From Microlunatus parietis (GTDB lineage Bacteria; Actinomycetota; Actinomycetes; Propionibacteriales; Propionibacteriaceae): a stretch of 64,000 nucleotides of DNA. The stretch covers positions 4,712,001 through 4,776,000 of the forward strand of contig NZ_JACCBU010000001.1 in assembly GCF_013407955.1 (NCBI RefSeq). Direction: 5' to 3'. A program made the position numbers and the translations under genes. The notes beneath the pieces are model-generated. The model ran no database searches. It saw only the letters and a list, made by a program, of their open reading frames with translations, and was not told where the DNA came from. Shown here piece after piece: positions 25,004-31,714 of this stretch. The first letter of the stretch is position 1. Each line of letters starts with the position of its first letter.

Positions 25004-25876
25004 TCATGACCGGCGCAGGCTCTCGAAGATCCTCGCGAAACCATGATCACCGAAGCCCGCGTCGATCTGCCGCTTGATCAACAGCTGGACGCCGTTGATC
25101 AGGACCGGATCGACGCCGGCTGCCTCGCTGGCGGTGATGAACTTGGTCAGGTCGGAGAACGAGAGGCTCTGCTGTCCCGGGACCGCGAAGTCGCCGCCGT
25201 CGACCACCTCGGCCGAGTGCCGTACCGACGGCTCCACGACCGCGGTCAGGAACGGGCCGGCGAGTTCGGCCAGCTCGGTGGCCGGAACGCCCGCCGACGC
25301 GACCATGGCGGCGCCGTGCAGGAAGCCCGCGAACGCGGTGTACATCGGGGTCAGGATCGCCAGATCGTAGAGCGGCGCCAGTCCGGCGTCCGCGCCCAGA
25401 TAACGGCTGCGGCCCCACAGTGACAGCACCTGTTCCAGCTGTTCGAACGCTTCGGCGGCGCCACTGTACAAGATCAACGAGCCGGGGCCGCCGATCATCT
25501 CCGGTACCGCCATGATCCCGCCGTCCAGGTACGTGATCCCGCGCTCGGCCGCCCAGGCGGCGAGTTCGCGGGACTCGTCCGGGGTGGTGGTCGTGACGTT
25601 GATCACCGTACGGCCGCGAAGCCGGTCCACGACCGGGTCGAGGACCTGGTGCACCGAGGCGTGGTCGTACAGGCAGGTGATCACGACCGGGCTCGCGGTG
25701 ATCGCCGCGCCGGGATCGCCGGCGACCTGGGCGCCGTCGGCCCGGAGGGCCTCGGCGCGGTGAGCGGTGCGGTTCCAGACGGTGGTCGAGTGGCCGGCTG
25801 TGAGCAGGGCGAGGGCGAGGGCCAGGCCCATCTCGCCGGTGCCGAGGAGGGTGAACGCGGTGGTGTCGTTGGTCAT
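25004..25876 (-). CDS. NADPH-dependent imine reductase-like oxidoreductase
   Basis: A 290-residue protein of the beta-hydroxyacid dehydrogenase/imine-reductase group. GTGEMG at 12-17 and TVWNRT are the NADPH-binding half; DGGIMAVPEMIG near 125 and the helical C-terminal half are typical of IREDs rather than of HIBADH. These enzymes reduce cyclic imines or related substrates. The start ATG 25876 fits a leaderless promoter (TTGTCG, 17 bp, CAGCAT, 6 nt). The divergent HxlR regulator probably controls it. Natural substrate unknown. Confidence 0.78.
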   Translation of the reverse strand: MTNDTTAFTLLGTGEMGLALALALLTAGHSTTVWNRTAHRAEALRADGAQVAGDPGAAITASPVVITCLYDHASVHQVLDPVVDRLRGRTVINVTTTTPDESRELAAWAAERGITYLDGGIMAVPEMIGGPGSLILYSGAAEAFEQLEQVLSLWGRSRYLGADAGLAPLYDLAILTPMYTAFAGFLHGAAMVASAGVPATELAELAGPFLTAVVEPSVRHSAEVVDGGDFAVPGQQSLSFSDLTKFITASEAAGVDPVLINGVQLLIKRQIDAGFGDHGFARIFESLRRS

Positions 25877-25924
25877 GCAGCTATGCTGCGTTGACACTGG
25901 AGAGCCGACAAGTACCGACTATTA

Positions 25925-25958
25925 TGTTCAATACCCACCCGGCGGTAAGTCTTGAACA
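25925..25958. promoter_or_regulatory. Inverted repeat TGTTCAA-N20-TTGAACA between imine reductase-like and HxlR genes
   Basis: Perfect 7-bp arms (25925-25931 and 25952-25958) in the divergent intergenic region. TATTAT (25920-25925), a possible -10, overlaps the left arm. Position and symmetry suit an HxlR operator. Confidence 0.5.
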
Positions 25959-25973
25959 CTCGTGGAGGATGCG

Positions 25974-26342
25974 ATGGCTCGGAACGAACGGCGCGGTCCG
26001 TACATCTGCGGGATCGACGCCGCCATGGACGTGATCGCGGGCAAGTGGAAGTCGCTCATCCTGTGGGAGCTCGACGCCCACCCGGTGCGCCGGTTCGGCG
26101 AACTGCGGCGCGGCCTGCCCGGGGTCAGCGAGAAGATGCTGATCCAGCACCTGCGGGAGATGGAGGCCGACGGCCTGGTGCATCGCGAGGTGTATCGGGA
26201 GGTCCCGCCGCGGGTCGAATACTCGCTGACCGACCAGGGACGATCACTGAACGAGGCACTGGCGCCGCTCGGGGCCTGGGGGCAGGGCCGGATCGCCCGG
26301 GTCGGCGCCGAGCTGGTGCCGCACCCGGACCGGGTCGGCTGA
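25974..26342 (+). CDS. HxlR-family winged-helix regulator
   Basis: A 122-residue protein with the HxlR pattern: MDVIAGKWKSLILWEL, RRFGELRRGLPGVSEKMLIQ, HLREMEADGLVHREVYREVP and VEYSLTDQGRSL. These form the dimeric winged helix that often senses aldehydes or electrophiles. ATG 25974 is taken, with GGAGG at 25963-25967. It is divergent from the imine reductase-like gene and is its likely regulator. Confidence 0.9.
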   Translation: MARNERRGPYICGIDAAMDVIAGKWKSLILWELDAHPVRRFGELRRGLPGVSEKMLIQHLREMEADGLVHREVYREVPPRVEYSLTDQGRSLNEALAPLGAWGQGRIARVGAELVPHPDRVG

Positions 26343-26406
26343 AGCTAGTACTGCGCTGTGGGACGACTTCGCGACGCGCATACCCTGGAACGACAGGGAG
26401 GTCACG

Positions 26407-26994
26407 ATGGACAGGGGACAGCAGCGGCCCCCGCTGATCATGGTCGGCGGGGTTCCGGGAGCGGGCAAGAGCACGGCGATGGCCCGCGTACTGCCGTACC
26501 TGCGCGGGGTGGACGCCCTGGACTCCGAGGACGAACGGCGGCGGCTGTCGGCGATCGCGCCCGGCGTGCCGTATCCGTACCTGCGGCCGATGGTGCACGC
26601 CGTGCACCAGACCCGCGCCCTCGCCGAACTGGTCCGCGGCCCGGCCGGCCGGAACGGCCTGATCGTGCACGACCCGGCCACCCGCCCGGCCCGGCTCAAG
26701 ATCATCGGCACCCTCGCGCAGGCCCGCGGCTGGCGCCCGGTGCTGATCTTCATCGAAGTGGACCGGGAGCAGGCGCTGGCCGGGCAACGAGCCCGCGGCC
26801 GGATCGTCGACCAAGATCGCTTCGACGGCCACTGGCGCCGCTGGGCCGACCTGGACGGGTCACCCGACGATCCGCACGCGGCCGACTGGCGCGACGCGCT
26901 GACCGCCTGGCCGGAGCACTACCGGGTGTCCCGCGACGACGCGGCCGACCTCCTCGGCCGGCTGGCCGGAGCAGACTCGGGCGTCGCTGCCTGA
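26407..26994 (+). CDS. P-loop NTPase/kinase-like protein
   Basis: A 195-residue AAA-type P-loop protein. GGVPGAGKST near residue 14-23 is a Walker A; ALDSEDERRRL follows like a nucleoside-kinase or zeta-toxin-like substrate region. RARGRI and HWRRWADL give Arg residues typical of the LID of small kinases. The neighbours give no clue; an antitoxin is not seen. GGGAGGTCACG precedes the ATG. Likely a small-molecule kinase, substrate unknown. Confidence 0.65.
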   Translation: MDRGQQRPPLIMVGGVPGAGKSTAMARVLPYLRGVDALDSEDERRRLSAIAPGVPYPYLRPMVHAVHQTRALAELVRGPAGRNGLIVHDPATRPARLKIIGTLAQARGWRPVLIFIEVDREQALAGQRARGRIVDQDRFDGHWRRWADLDGSPDDPHAADWRDALTAWPEHYRVSRDDAADLLGRLAGADSGVAA

Positions 26995-27150
26995 TCAGGT
27001 GGATCGGGCCTCGATGGCGTCGAAGATGTCGGCATCCGTCTCCCGCTGCCATTCGGGAAGATCATCCCAATCGGCGACGTAACCCGATTTGGGATTTGAT
27101 CTGATCATGAACGGCAGCCGTGCTCTCACGTTGCGTCCTTGATCAGTCAC
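26995..27150 (-). CDS. Small 51-residue protein, unknown function
   Basis: A short gene between converging neighbours: VTDQGRNVRARLPF, a stretch rich in polar residues, then DWDDLPEWQRETDADIF DAIE. The GTG start at 27150 is supported by AGAGGAG 8 nt upstream, and the acidic WQRETDADIF tail is of real-protein composition. An internal ATG at 27108 would give 37 residues. It overlaps nothing and its stop abuts the end of the kinase-like gene. No family recognised. Confidence 0.5.
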   Translation of the reverse strand: MTDQGRNVRARLPFMIRSNPKSGYVADWDDLPEWQRETDADIFDAIEARST

Positions 27151-27227
27151 GTGGCTGGCTCCTCTGACGGATTTGCCGTCGGATCGCGGCCGGGGAAATT
27201 CTGCCCTCTTCCGTGCGCCGGGTGCGG

Positions 27228-27233
27228 CAGGAT
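27228..27233 (+). promoter_or_regulatory. -10 hexamer of leaderless promoter
   Basis: CAGGAT, 6 nt before the ATG at 27240. Confidence 0.45.
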
Positions 27234-27239
27234 GGGCGG

Positions 27240-28580
27240 ATGTTTGACAGCGAGTTGAGCCGGCGGCTGGGGCGGGCACTCCGGCTCGAGCAGTCCCGGA
27301 GTCGGGTGCCGTCCCTGGTGGCCGGTGTGGTGCGAGACGGTGCGGTGGCGTGGGCCGACGCGGTCGGGACTGCGGACGGGCGCGGGAACGGTGCGGTCGG
27401 GGTCGACCGGCAGTACCGGATCGGTTCGATCACCAAGACGTTCGTCGCGGTCGGCGTGCTGCGACTGGCCGACGAGGGCCTGCTCGACGTTCATGATCAA
27501 CTGGACCGGCACCTGCCCGGCACGCCGATCGGCGAGACCTTGATCATCGACCTGCTGGCCCAGGGCTCGGGCCTTCGCGCCGAGAGCGAGGGTGCTTGGT
27601 GGGAGCGGTCCCCGGGGATCGGCTGGCCGACGCTGGAACCGCAGCTGGTGTTGCGGCCGGAGGCGCGTGGCGTATTCCACTACTCCAACGTCGGGTACGG
27701 CGTCCTCGGCCGGCTGATCAGCGAGCTCCGCGGTCGACCCTGGCTGGACGTGCTGACCGACGAGATCCTTGCCCCGCTGGGGATGGCGCGGACCACGGCA
27801 CGGCCGGCGCCGCCGCACGCCGACGGCTACGCGGTGCACCCGCATGCCGAGTTGATCATGGTCGAACCGGAGCACGACGCCGACGCGATGGGGCCGGCCG
27901 GGCAGCTCTGGTCGACCGTCGATGATCTTGCTCGGTGGGCCGCCTTCCTGCACGCCGGTGATCCGGCGGTGCTCTCCGACGAGGCCAGGCTGGCGATGCG
28001 GGTGCCGCGCACGGTGATCGACGTGCCGGGTCAGCCCTGGGCGAGCGCGTACGGCCTCGGGCTGCAGGTCTTCAACACCGACGGCCGCCGCCGGTACGGC
28101 CACGGCGGCTCGATGCCCGGCTTCCAGGCGAGCCTGCGGTTCGACGACGACGGCGACGCGGTGATCATGCTCGCCAACACCACCGCCGGGCTGTCCGGCC
28201 GGCTGGTGCCGGAGCTGTTCGATCTGGTGGCGGAGCATGCGCCGAAGGACCCGCCGGTCTGGGTCGCCGACGCCGGGCAGCGGGAACTGGTCGAGCTGAC
28301 CGGCACCTGGTACTGGGGGCCGGCGCCGTTCGAGCTCCGGACCGCCGCCGACGGCTGGCTCGAGCTGAGCCCGTACGGGAACGGGCGCGGTTCCCGGTTC
28401 CGCCCGGCCGGACCGGACACCTGGGTCGGGCTGGACGAGTACTACCTCGGCGAGACCCTGCGCGCGATCCGGGTCGACGGCCGGGTGAGCCATTGGGACC
28501 TGGCCTCCTTCCGGCTCACCCGGACGCCCTACGACCCGGCCGCCGACCTGCCCGGCGGCATCACCGGTACCTGGTCCTGA
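27240..28580 (+). CDS. Beta-lactamase-family serine hydrolase
   Basis: A 446-residue protein. IGSITKTFVAVGVL near residue 65 carries SxxK (Ser-Ile-Thr-Lys), HYSNVGYGVLG near 148 carries YxN, and YGHGGSMPGF near 282 replaces KTG with HGG, as is common in class C-type esterases and D-aminopeptidase-like proteins. A C-terminal 120-residue beta domain follows. No signal peptide is visible, so it may act in the cytosol. It could be an esterase, peptidase or beta-lactamase-like enzyme. Start ATG 27240 follows CAGGAT by 6 nt. Confidence 0.82.
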   Translation: MFDSELSRRLGRALRLEQSRSRVPSLVAGVVRDGAVAWADAVGTADGRGNGAVGVDRQYRIGSITKTFVAVGVLRLADEGLLDVHDQLDRHLPGTPIGETLIIDLLAQGSGLRAESEGAWWERSPGIGWPTLEPQLVLRPEARGVFHYSNVGYGVLGRLISELRGRPWLDVLTDEILAPLGMARTTARPAPPHADGYAVHPHAELIMVEPEHDADAMGPAGQLWSTVDDLARWAAFLHAGDPAVLSDEARLAMRVPRTVIDVPGQPWASAYGLGLQVFNTDGRRRYGHGGSMPGFQASLRFDDDGDAVIMLANTTAGLSGRLVPELFDLVAEHAPKDPPVWVADAGQRELVELTGTWYWGPAPFELRTAADGWLELSPYGNGRGSRFRPAGPDTWVGLDEYYLGETLRAIRVDGRVSHWDLASFRLTRTPYDPAADLPGGITGTWS

Positions 28581-28608
28581 CCGGCTCAGTGACCCGAGCA
28601 GGGCGCGG

Positions 28609-28686
28609 TGTCGCGATTTCTCTTCGCATCAAAGGGTGCAACGTTGTACCGGCCTGTTGCGGTCGGCGCCAAGAGCTTTCGCGACA
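28609..28686. repeat. Nested palindromic element, copy 2
   Basis: Shares with copy 1 (13002-13080) the left arm TGTCGCGATTTCTCTT, GCATC, and the inner near-palindrome GGTGCAACGTTGTACC (28635-28650). The right arm is shorter (TCGCGACA, 28679-28686), so only 8 bp of the outer stem remain. It starts 28 bp after the serine hydrolase stop. Middle and right parts have diverged. Confidence 0.6.
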
Positions 28687-28779
28687 TCACTCCCGGGCAG
28701 GAAGTGGTCCGGGACCAGCGCTGAGACGGTGGATCCGGGCTGAGCAAGGCGGAAGGGCAAGGGCACGTCCGGCTTGGCC

Positions 28780-28820
28780 CCCTTCGACAGGCTCAGGACA
28801 TGCTTCGACAGGCTCGGGGC
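28780..28820. repeat. Two direct copies of the CTTCGACAGGCTC repeat
   Basis: CTTCGACAGGCTC occurs at 28782-28794 and again at 28803-28815 (21-bp period), just past the 3' end of the minus-strand NAD(P)-binding protein gene. Same family as the repeats at 12.9, 18.4 and 39.9 kb, here tandem rather than inverted. Confidence 0.7.
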
Positions 28821-28832
28821 GCGTGGGCCGGA

Positions 28833-29636
28833 TCAGCGCCACTGGTCGGCGTTGGCCTCGGCCCAGTCGGCGAACGTGGTCGGCGGCCGGTCGAGCAGCT
28901 CGGCCAGGCTCGGATCGACCTGCTGCGGATGCTCGACCAGGTCGGCCGCCCCGTCGACGTACCACTGCGCGAACTCGCCCATCGACGGCTCCCACTGGGC
29001 GATCGCGGCCTCCCGGTCGATCTCCAGGTACGGCACGTCGGCACCCACCGCCCGGCCCATGATCGCGACCTTCTCGGCCCTGGTCAGCGTCTCCGGGCCG
29101 GTCAGCGGATAGGCCCGGCCCAGATGCCGGTCGTCCAGCAGCGTGACCGCGGCGACGGCGGCGATGTCGGCCAGGTCGATCAGCGCGTTGGCCGACTTCG
29201 GGTAGGCGTCCCGGACCTCGCGGCTGATCTTGATCTGGTCGGCCCACATCAGCGCGTTGTGGGTGAACTCGCCCGGCTTCAGGTGGGTCCAGCCGAGGCC
29301 GGACGCCTCGACGACCGGCTCGATCTCGTCCCACCAGGAGCCTTCCGGTCCGGTCAGGTCGACGATCCGCTGCACGCCCGCGGCGACGGCTCGGTCGACG
29401 ACCGCCTGCGCGGTCGGCGGGTGCGGCGCGAGGTAGAGCGTGCTGATGCCCTGGAGGGCGGGCACCACGCTGTCGGGCTTGTGGATCGAGCCGACGGCGA
29501 CCTCGACGCCGTCGGGTAAATCGGCCTTTGCGGGGTCGACGGTGAGGGCGCGGACGGTCGGTGCGCCGCGGGCGATGAGTTCGTCGATGACCAGGCGGCC
29601 GACGTTTCCGGTCGCTCCGGTGACCAAGATCGACAT
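28833..29636 (-). CDS. NmrA-like NAD(P)-binding atypical SDR
   Basis: A 267-residue Rossmann protein. ILVTGATGNVGRLVIDEL at 3-20 carries TGxxGxxG; ISTLYLAPHP and a central TGPEGSWW follow. It lacks the YxxxK pair of classical SDRs, as expected for the NmrA/ISOM-type subgroup, which includes redox sensors and reductases. ATG 29636 is chosen because AAGGGATC lies 5-12 nt upstream and the protein begins directly with the first strand. Function unknown. Confidence 0.82.
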   Translation of the reverse strand: MSILVTGATGNVGRLVIDELIARGAPTVRALTVDPAKADLPDGVEVAVGSIHKPDSVVPALQGISTLYLAPHPPTAQAVVDRAVAAGVQRIVDLTGPEGSWWDEIEPVVEASGLGWTHLKPGEFTHNALMWADQIKISREVRDAYPKSANALIDLADIAAVAAVTLLDDRHLGRAYPLTGPETLTRAEKVAIMGRAVGADVPYLEIDREAAIAQWEPSMGEFAQWYVDGAADLVEHPQQVDPSLAELLDRPPTTFADWAEANADQWR

Positions 29637-29701
29637 CGGGATCCCTTCGGGTTCGGGGAGGGCGGGTCGATCATCGTACACCCTACGGTGAAATGCTTGC
29701 G

Positions 29702-29707
29702 TACCAT
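29702..29707 (+). promoter_or_regulatory. -10 hexamer of leaderless promoter
   Basis: TACCAT, 6 nt before the ATG at 29714. Confidence 0.6.
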
Positions 29708-29713
29708 GCGGAC

Positions 29714-30229
29714 ATGGCAGACGCACGCACGGAGGCGATGGCGGAGATCCGGCGCGCGCTGGCCGAGCTGGCCCTGGACTGGTCGGAGTCCGAGCCCGGC
29801 CTGTTCCTCGTCACGCTGCCCGGGACCCGCAAGTTGCGCACCGAATGCGCGCTGGCGGTGGGCCGCTATCAGCTCGGCATCCGGGCGTTCGTCGCCCGCA
29901 ACCCCGACCAAGATCACGAAGTCGTCTACCGCCGGCTGCTGGAGCGCAACCTCAAGCTGTCCGCGGTGGCGTTCAGCGTCGACGCCGACGGCGACATCCA
30001 TCTGACCGGAGGCCTGCCGCTGGCGGGCGTCACGGCCGCCGAGATCGATCGGGTGCTCGGCATCGTCGCCGACACGGCGGACTCGATGTTCAACATCATT
30101 CTCGAGCTGGGTTTCGCCGACAGCATCCGGCGCGAGTGGGCCTGGCGCCGCTCCCGCGGCGAGTCGACGGCCAACCTGGCCGCCTTCCGCCACCTCGATC
30201 CGGCTGCGGACAGGGAACGTCGTTCCTAG
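29714..30229 (+). CDS. YbjN domain-containing protein
   Basis: A 171-residue protein with the YbjN/CesT-like chaperone fold: VTLPGTRKLRTECALAVGRY, IRAFVARNPDQDHEVVYRRLL and the late ILELGFADSIRREWAWRRSR. In mycobacteria the same kind of protein lies next to the phosphoglycerate mutase gene (Rv0488-Rv0489 region, by recall), and gpmA follows here one gene later, so the context is likely conserved. Biochemical role unknown. ATG 29714 is supported by TACCAT 6 nt before. Its stop overlaps the stop of the convergent PPOX gene in CTAG. Confidence 0.75.
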   Translation: MADARTEAMAEIRRALAELALDWSESEPGLFLVTLPGTRKLRTECALAVGRYQLGIRAFVARNPDQDHEVVYRRLLERNLKLSAVAFSVDADGDIHLTGGLPLAGVTAAEIDRVLGIVADTADSMFNIILELGFADSIRREWAWRRSRGESTANLAAFRHLDPAADRERRS

Positions 30230-30708
30230 TCGAGGGCGTCGAGCTTGGCCGCGACGTCGGCCGGGAAGCCGCCGCGCGCGATCGGACCCCAGCGGGTCGG
30301 CGTGATCCTGATCAAGGACTTGTCCTGCAGGCGCATCGCCTCGCGGTACTCGTCCCAGTCGGGATGCTCGCCGGAGATGCAGCGGAAGTAGTCGACCAGC
30401 CCGTCCAGGGCCTCCGGCATGTGCAGCACCTCGGCGTCGCCGTCGACCTGCACCCACGGGTCGCTGAAGTGCTCGGAGAAGACGGCGACCGAGACCAGCG
30501 GGTTGCGGGCGACGTTGATCGCCTTGGCCCGGCCGGGGTAGGTGGAGATCACGATCCGGCCCTGGTCGTCGACGCCGCCGGTGACCGGTGACAGTTGCGG
30601 CCGGCCGTCGGCACGGGTGGTCGCCAGCACCATCGAGTGCCGGGTGCGCAGGAAGTCGAGAAGCTCTTCGCGTTCGACGGTACGAGACGTTGCGATGCTG
30701 CGGGCCAT
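30226..30708 (-). CDS. PPOX-class F420/FMN-dependent oxidoreductase
   Basis: A 160-residue split-barrel flavin/F420-binding protein: LDFLRTRHSMVLATTRADGR at the start, PQLSPVTGGVDDQGRIVIST, KAINVARNPLVSVAVFSEHF and VQVDGDAEVL. The group contains F420-dependent reductases and heme oxygenase-like biliverdin reductases. TAGCGT (30716-30721) lies 7 nt before the ATG, a leaderless promoter divergent from gpmA. Cofactor inferred from family; substrate unknown. Confidence 0.8.
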   Translation of the reverse strand: MARSIATSRTVEREELLDFLRTRHSMVLATTRADGRPQLSPVTGGVDDQGRIVISTYPGRAKAINVARNPLVSVAVFSEHFSDPWVQVDGDAEVLHMPEALDGLVDYFRCISGEHPDWDEYREAMRLQDKSLIRITPTRWGPIARGGFPADVAAKLDALD

Positions 30709-30715
30709 GGCCGAG

Positions 30716-30763
30716 ACGCTACTCCCCGCCGCTCGCGGCCGGCCGAGGGGCGCTCGATAGGCT
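30716..30763. promoter_or_regulatory. Divergent leaderless promoters of the PPOX gene and gpmA
   Basis: TAGCGT (30716-30721, minus) is 7 nt before the PPOX ATG and TAGGCT (30758-30763, plus) is 7 nt before the gpmA ATG at 30771. Confidence 0.6.
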
Positions 30764-30770
30764 CGGCGCC

Positions 30771-31520
30771 ATGACGTCAACCTTGATCTTGATGCGACAC
30801 GGCGAGAGTGAATGGAACGCCAAGAACCTGTTCACCGGCTGGGTCGACGTCGGCCTGAACGACAAGGGAATCGCCGAGGCCGAGCGCGGCGGTCAACTCC
30901 TGCTCGAGGCCGGCCTGCTGCCCGACGTGGTGCACACCTCGCTGCTCCGGCGGGCGATCCGTACCGCCGAGATCGCGCTCGGTGTCGCCGACCGGATGTG
31001 GATCGAGACCCGCCGGTCCTGGCGGCTCAACGAGCGCCACTACGGAGCCCTGCAGGGCAAGGACAAGGCGGCGACCCTGGCCGAGTTCGGCGAGGAGCAG
31101 TTCATGATCTGGCGGCGCTCGTACGACACCCCGCCGCCCGCGATCGACCAGAACGACGAGTTCGCCAACTTCAACGACGCCAAGTACGCCCACCTGCCCA
31201 GCGAGGCCCGGCCGGCCACCGAGTGCCTGAAGGACGTGCTGGTCCGCGCGCTGCCGTACTGGTACGACCAGATCGTCCCGGACCTGCAGGCCGGCAAGGT
31301 GACCCTGATCGCCGCCCACGGCAACTCGCTGCGCGCCCTGGTGAAGCACCTGGACGACGTCAGCGACACCGACATCGTCGGGCTGAACATCCCGACCGGC
31401 ATCCCGCTGGCCTACGAGCTCGACGACGACCTCAAGCCCGTCACGCGGGGCGGTCGCTACCTGGATCCGGAAGCCGCGGCCGCCGCGATCGAAGCCGTCA
31501 AGAACCAGGGCAAGAAGTAG
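30771..31520 (+). CDS. gpmA: 2,3-bisphosphoglycerate-dependent phosphoglycerate mutase
   Basis: A 249-residue dPGM. LILMRHGESEWN at 5-16 contains the phosphorylated His10; LNERHYGALQG and the second catalytic His in AAHGNSLRALVKHL (His183) follow, and GIPLAYELDDDLKP ends the core. It interconverts 3- and 2-phosphoglycerate in glycolysis and gluconeogenesis in the cytosol. The start is fixed by TAGGCT 7 nt upstream, a leaderless promoter divergent from the PPOX gene. Confidence 0.97.
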   Translation: MTSTLILMRHGESEWNAKNLFTGWVDVGLNDKGIAEAERGGQLLLEAGLLPDVVHTSLLRRAIRTAEIALGVADRMWIETRRSWRLNERHYGALQGKDKAATLAEFGEEQFMIWRRSYDTPPPAIDQNDEFANFNDAKYAHLPSEARPATECLKDVLVRALPYWYDQIVPDLQAGKVTLIAAHGNSLRALVKHLDDVSDTDIVGLNIPTGIPLAYELDDDLKPVTRGGRYLDPEAAAAAIEAVKNQGKK

Positions 31521-31544
31521 TCCGCGCGCCCGTCCCCTCCTCCA

Positions 31545-31612
31545 CAGCCGCGACCGTTCCTCGCGTTCGCGACCGTTGCAACGGTCGCGGACACGAACAA
31601 CGGTCGCGGCTG
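31545..31612. repeat. Nested palindromic element, type 3, after gpmA
   Basis: Outer arms CAGCCGCGACCGTT (31545-31558) and AACGGTCGCGGCTG (31599-31612) are perfect 14-bp complements. Within lies a separate 20-bp perfect palindrome GCGACCGTTGCAACGGTCGC (31569-31588). The arrangement (outer stem plus central TTGCAA palindrome) equals that of the elements at 13.0 and 28.6 kb though the sequence differs. It is 25 bp past the gpmA stop and may act as its terminator. Confidence 0.65.
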
Positions 31613-31714
31613 GCTTGTTCTTGGGCTGGTCGGTGTTCGGGACAGGGGTGGACGGCCCGGGTGGTCCTGGGTCAGGATGGTGAAAGTCCATCCGCTTGAT
31701 TAAAGGACACAACG

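Noticed and set aside
26407..27150. Toxin-antitoxin pair (zeta-like kinase with small protein)
   Set aside because: The small gene is convergent, not in an operon with the kinase, and the kinase lacks clear zeta-toxin substrate motifs.
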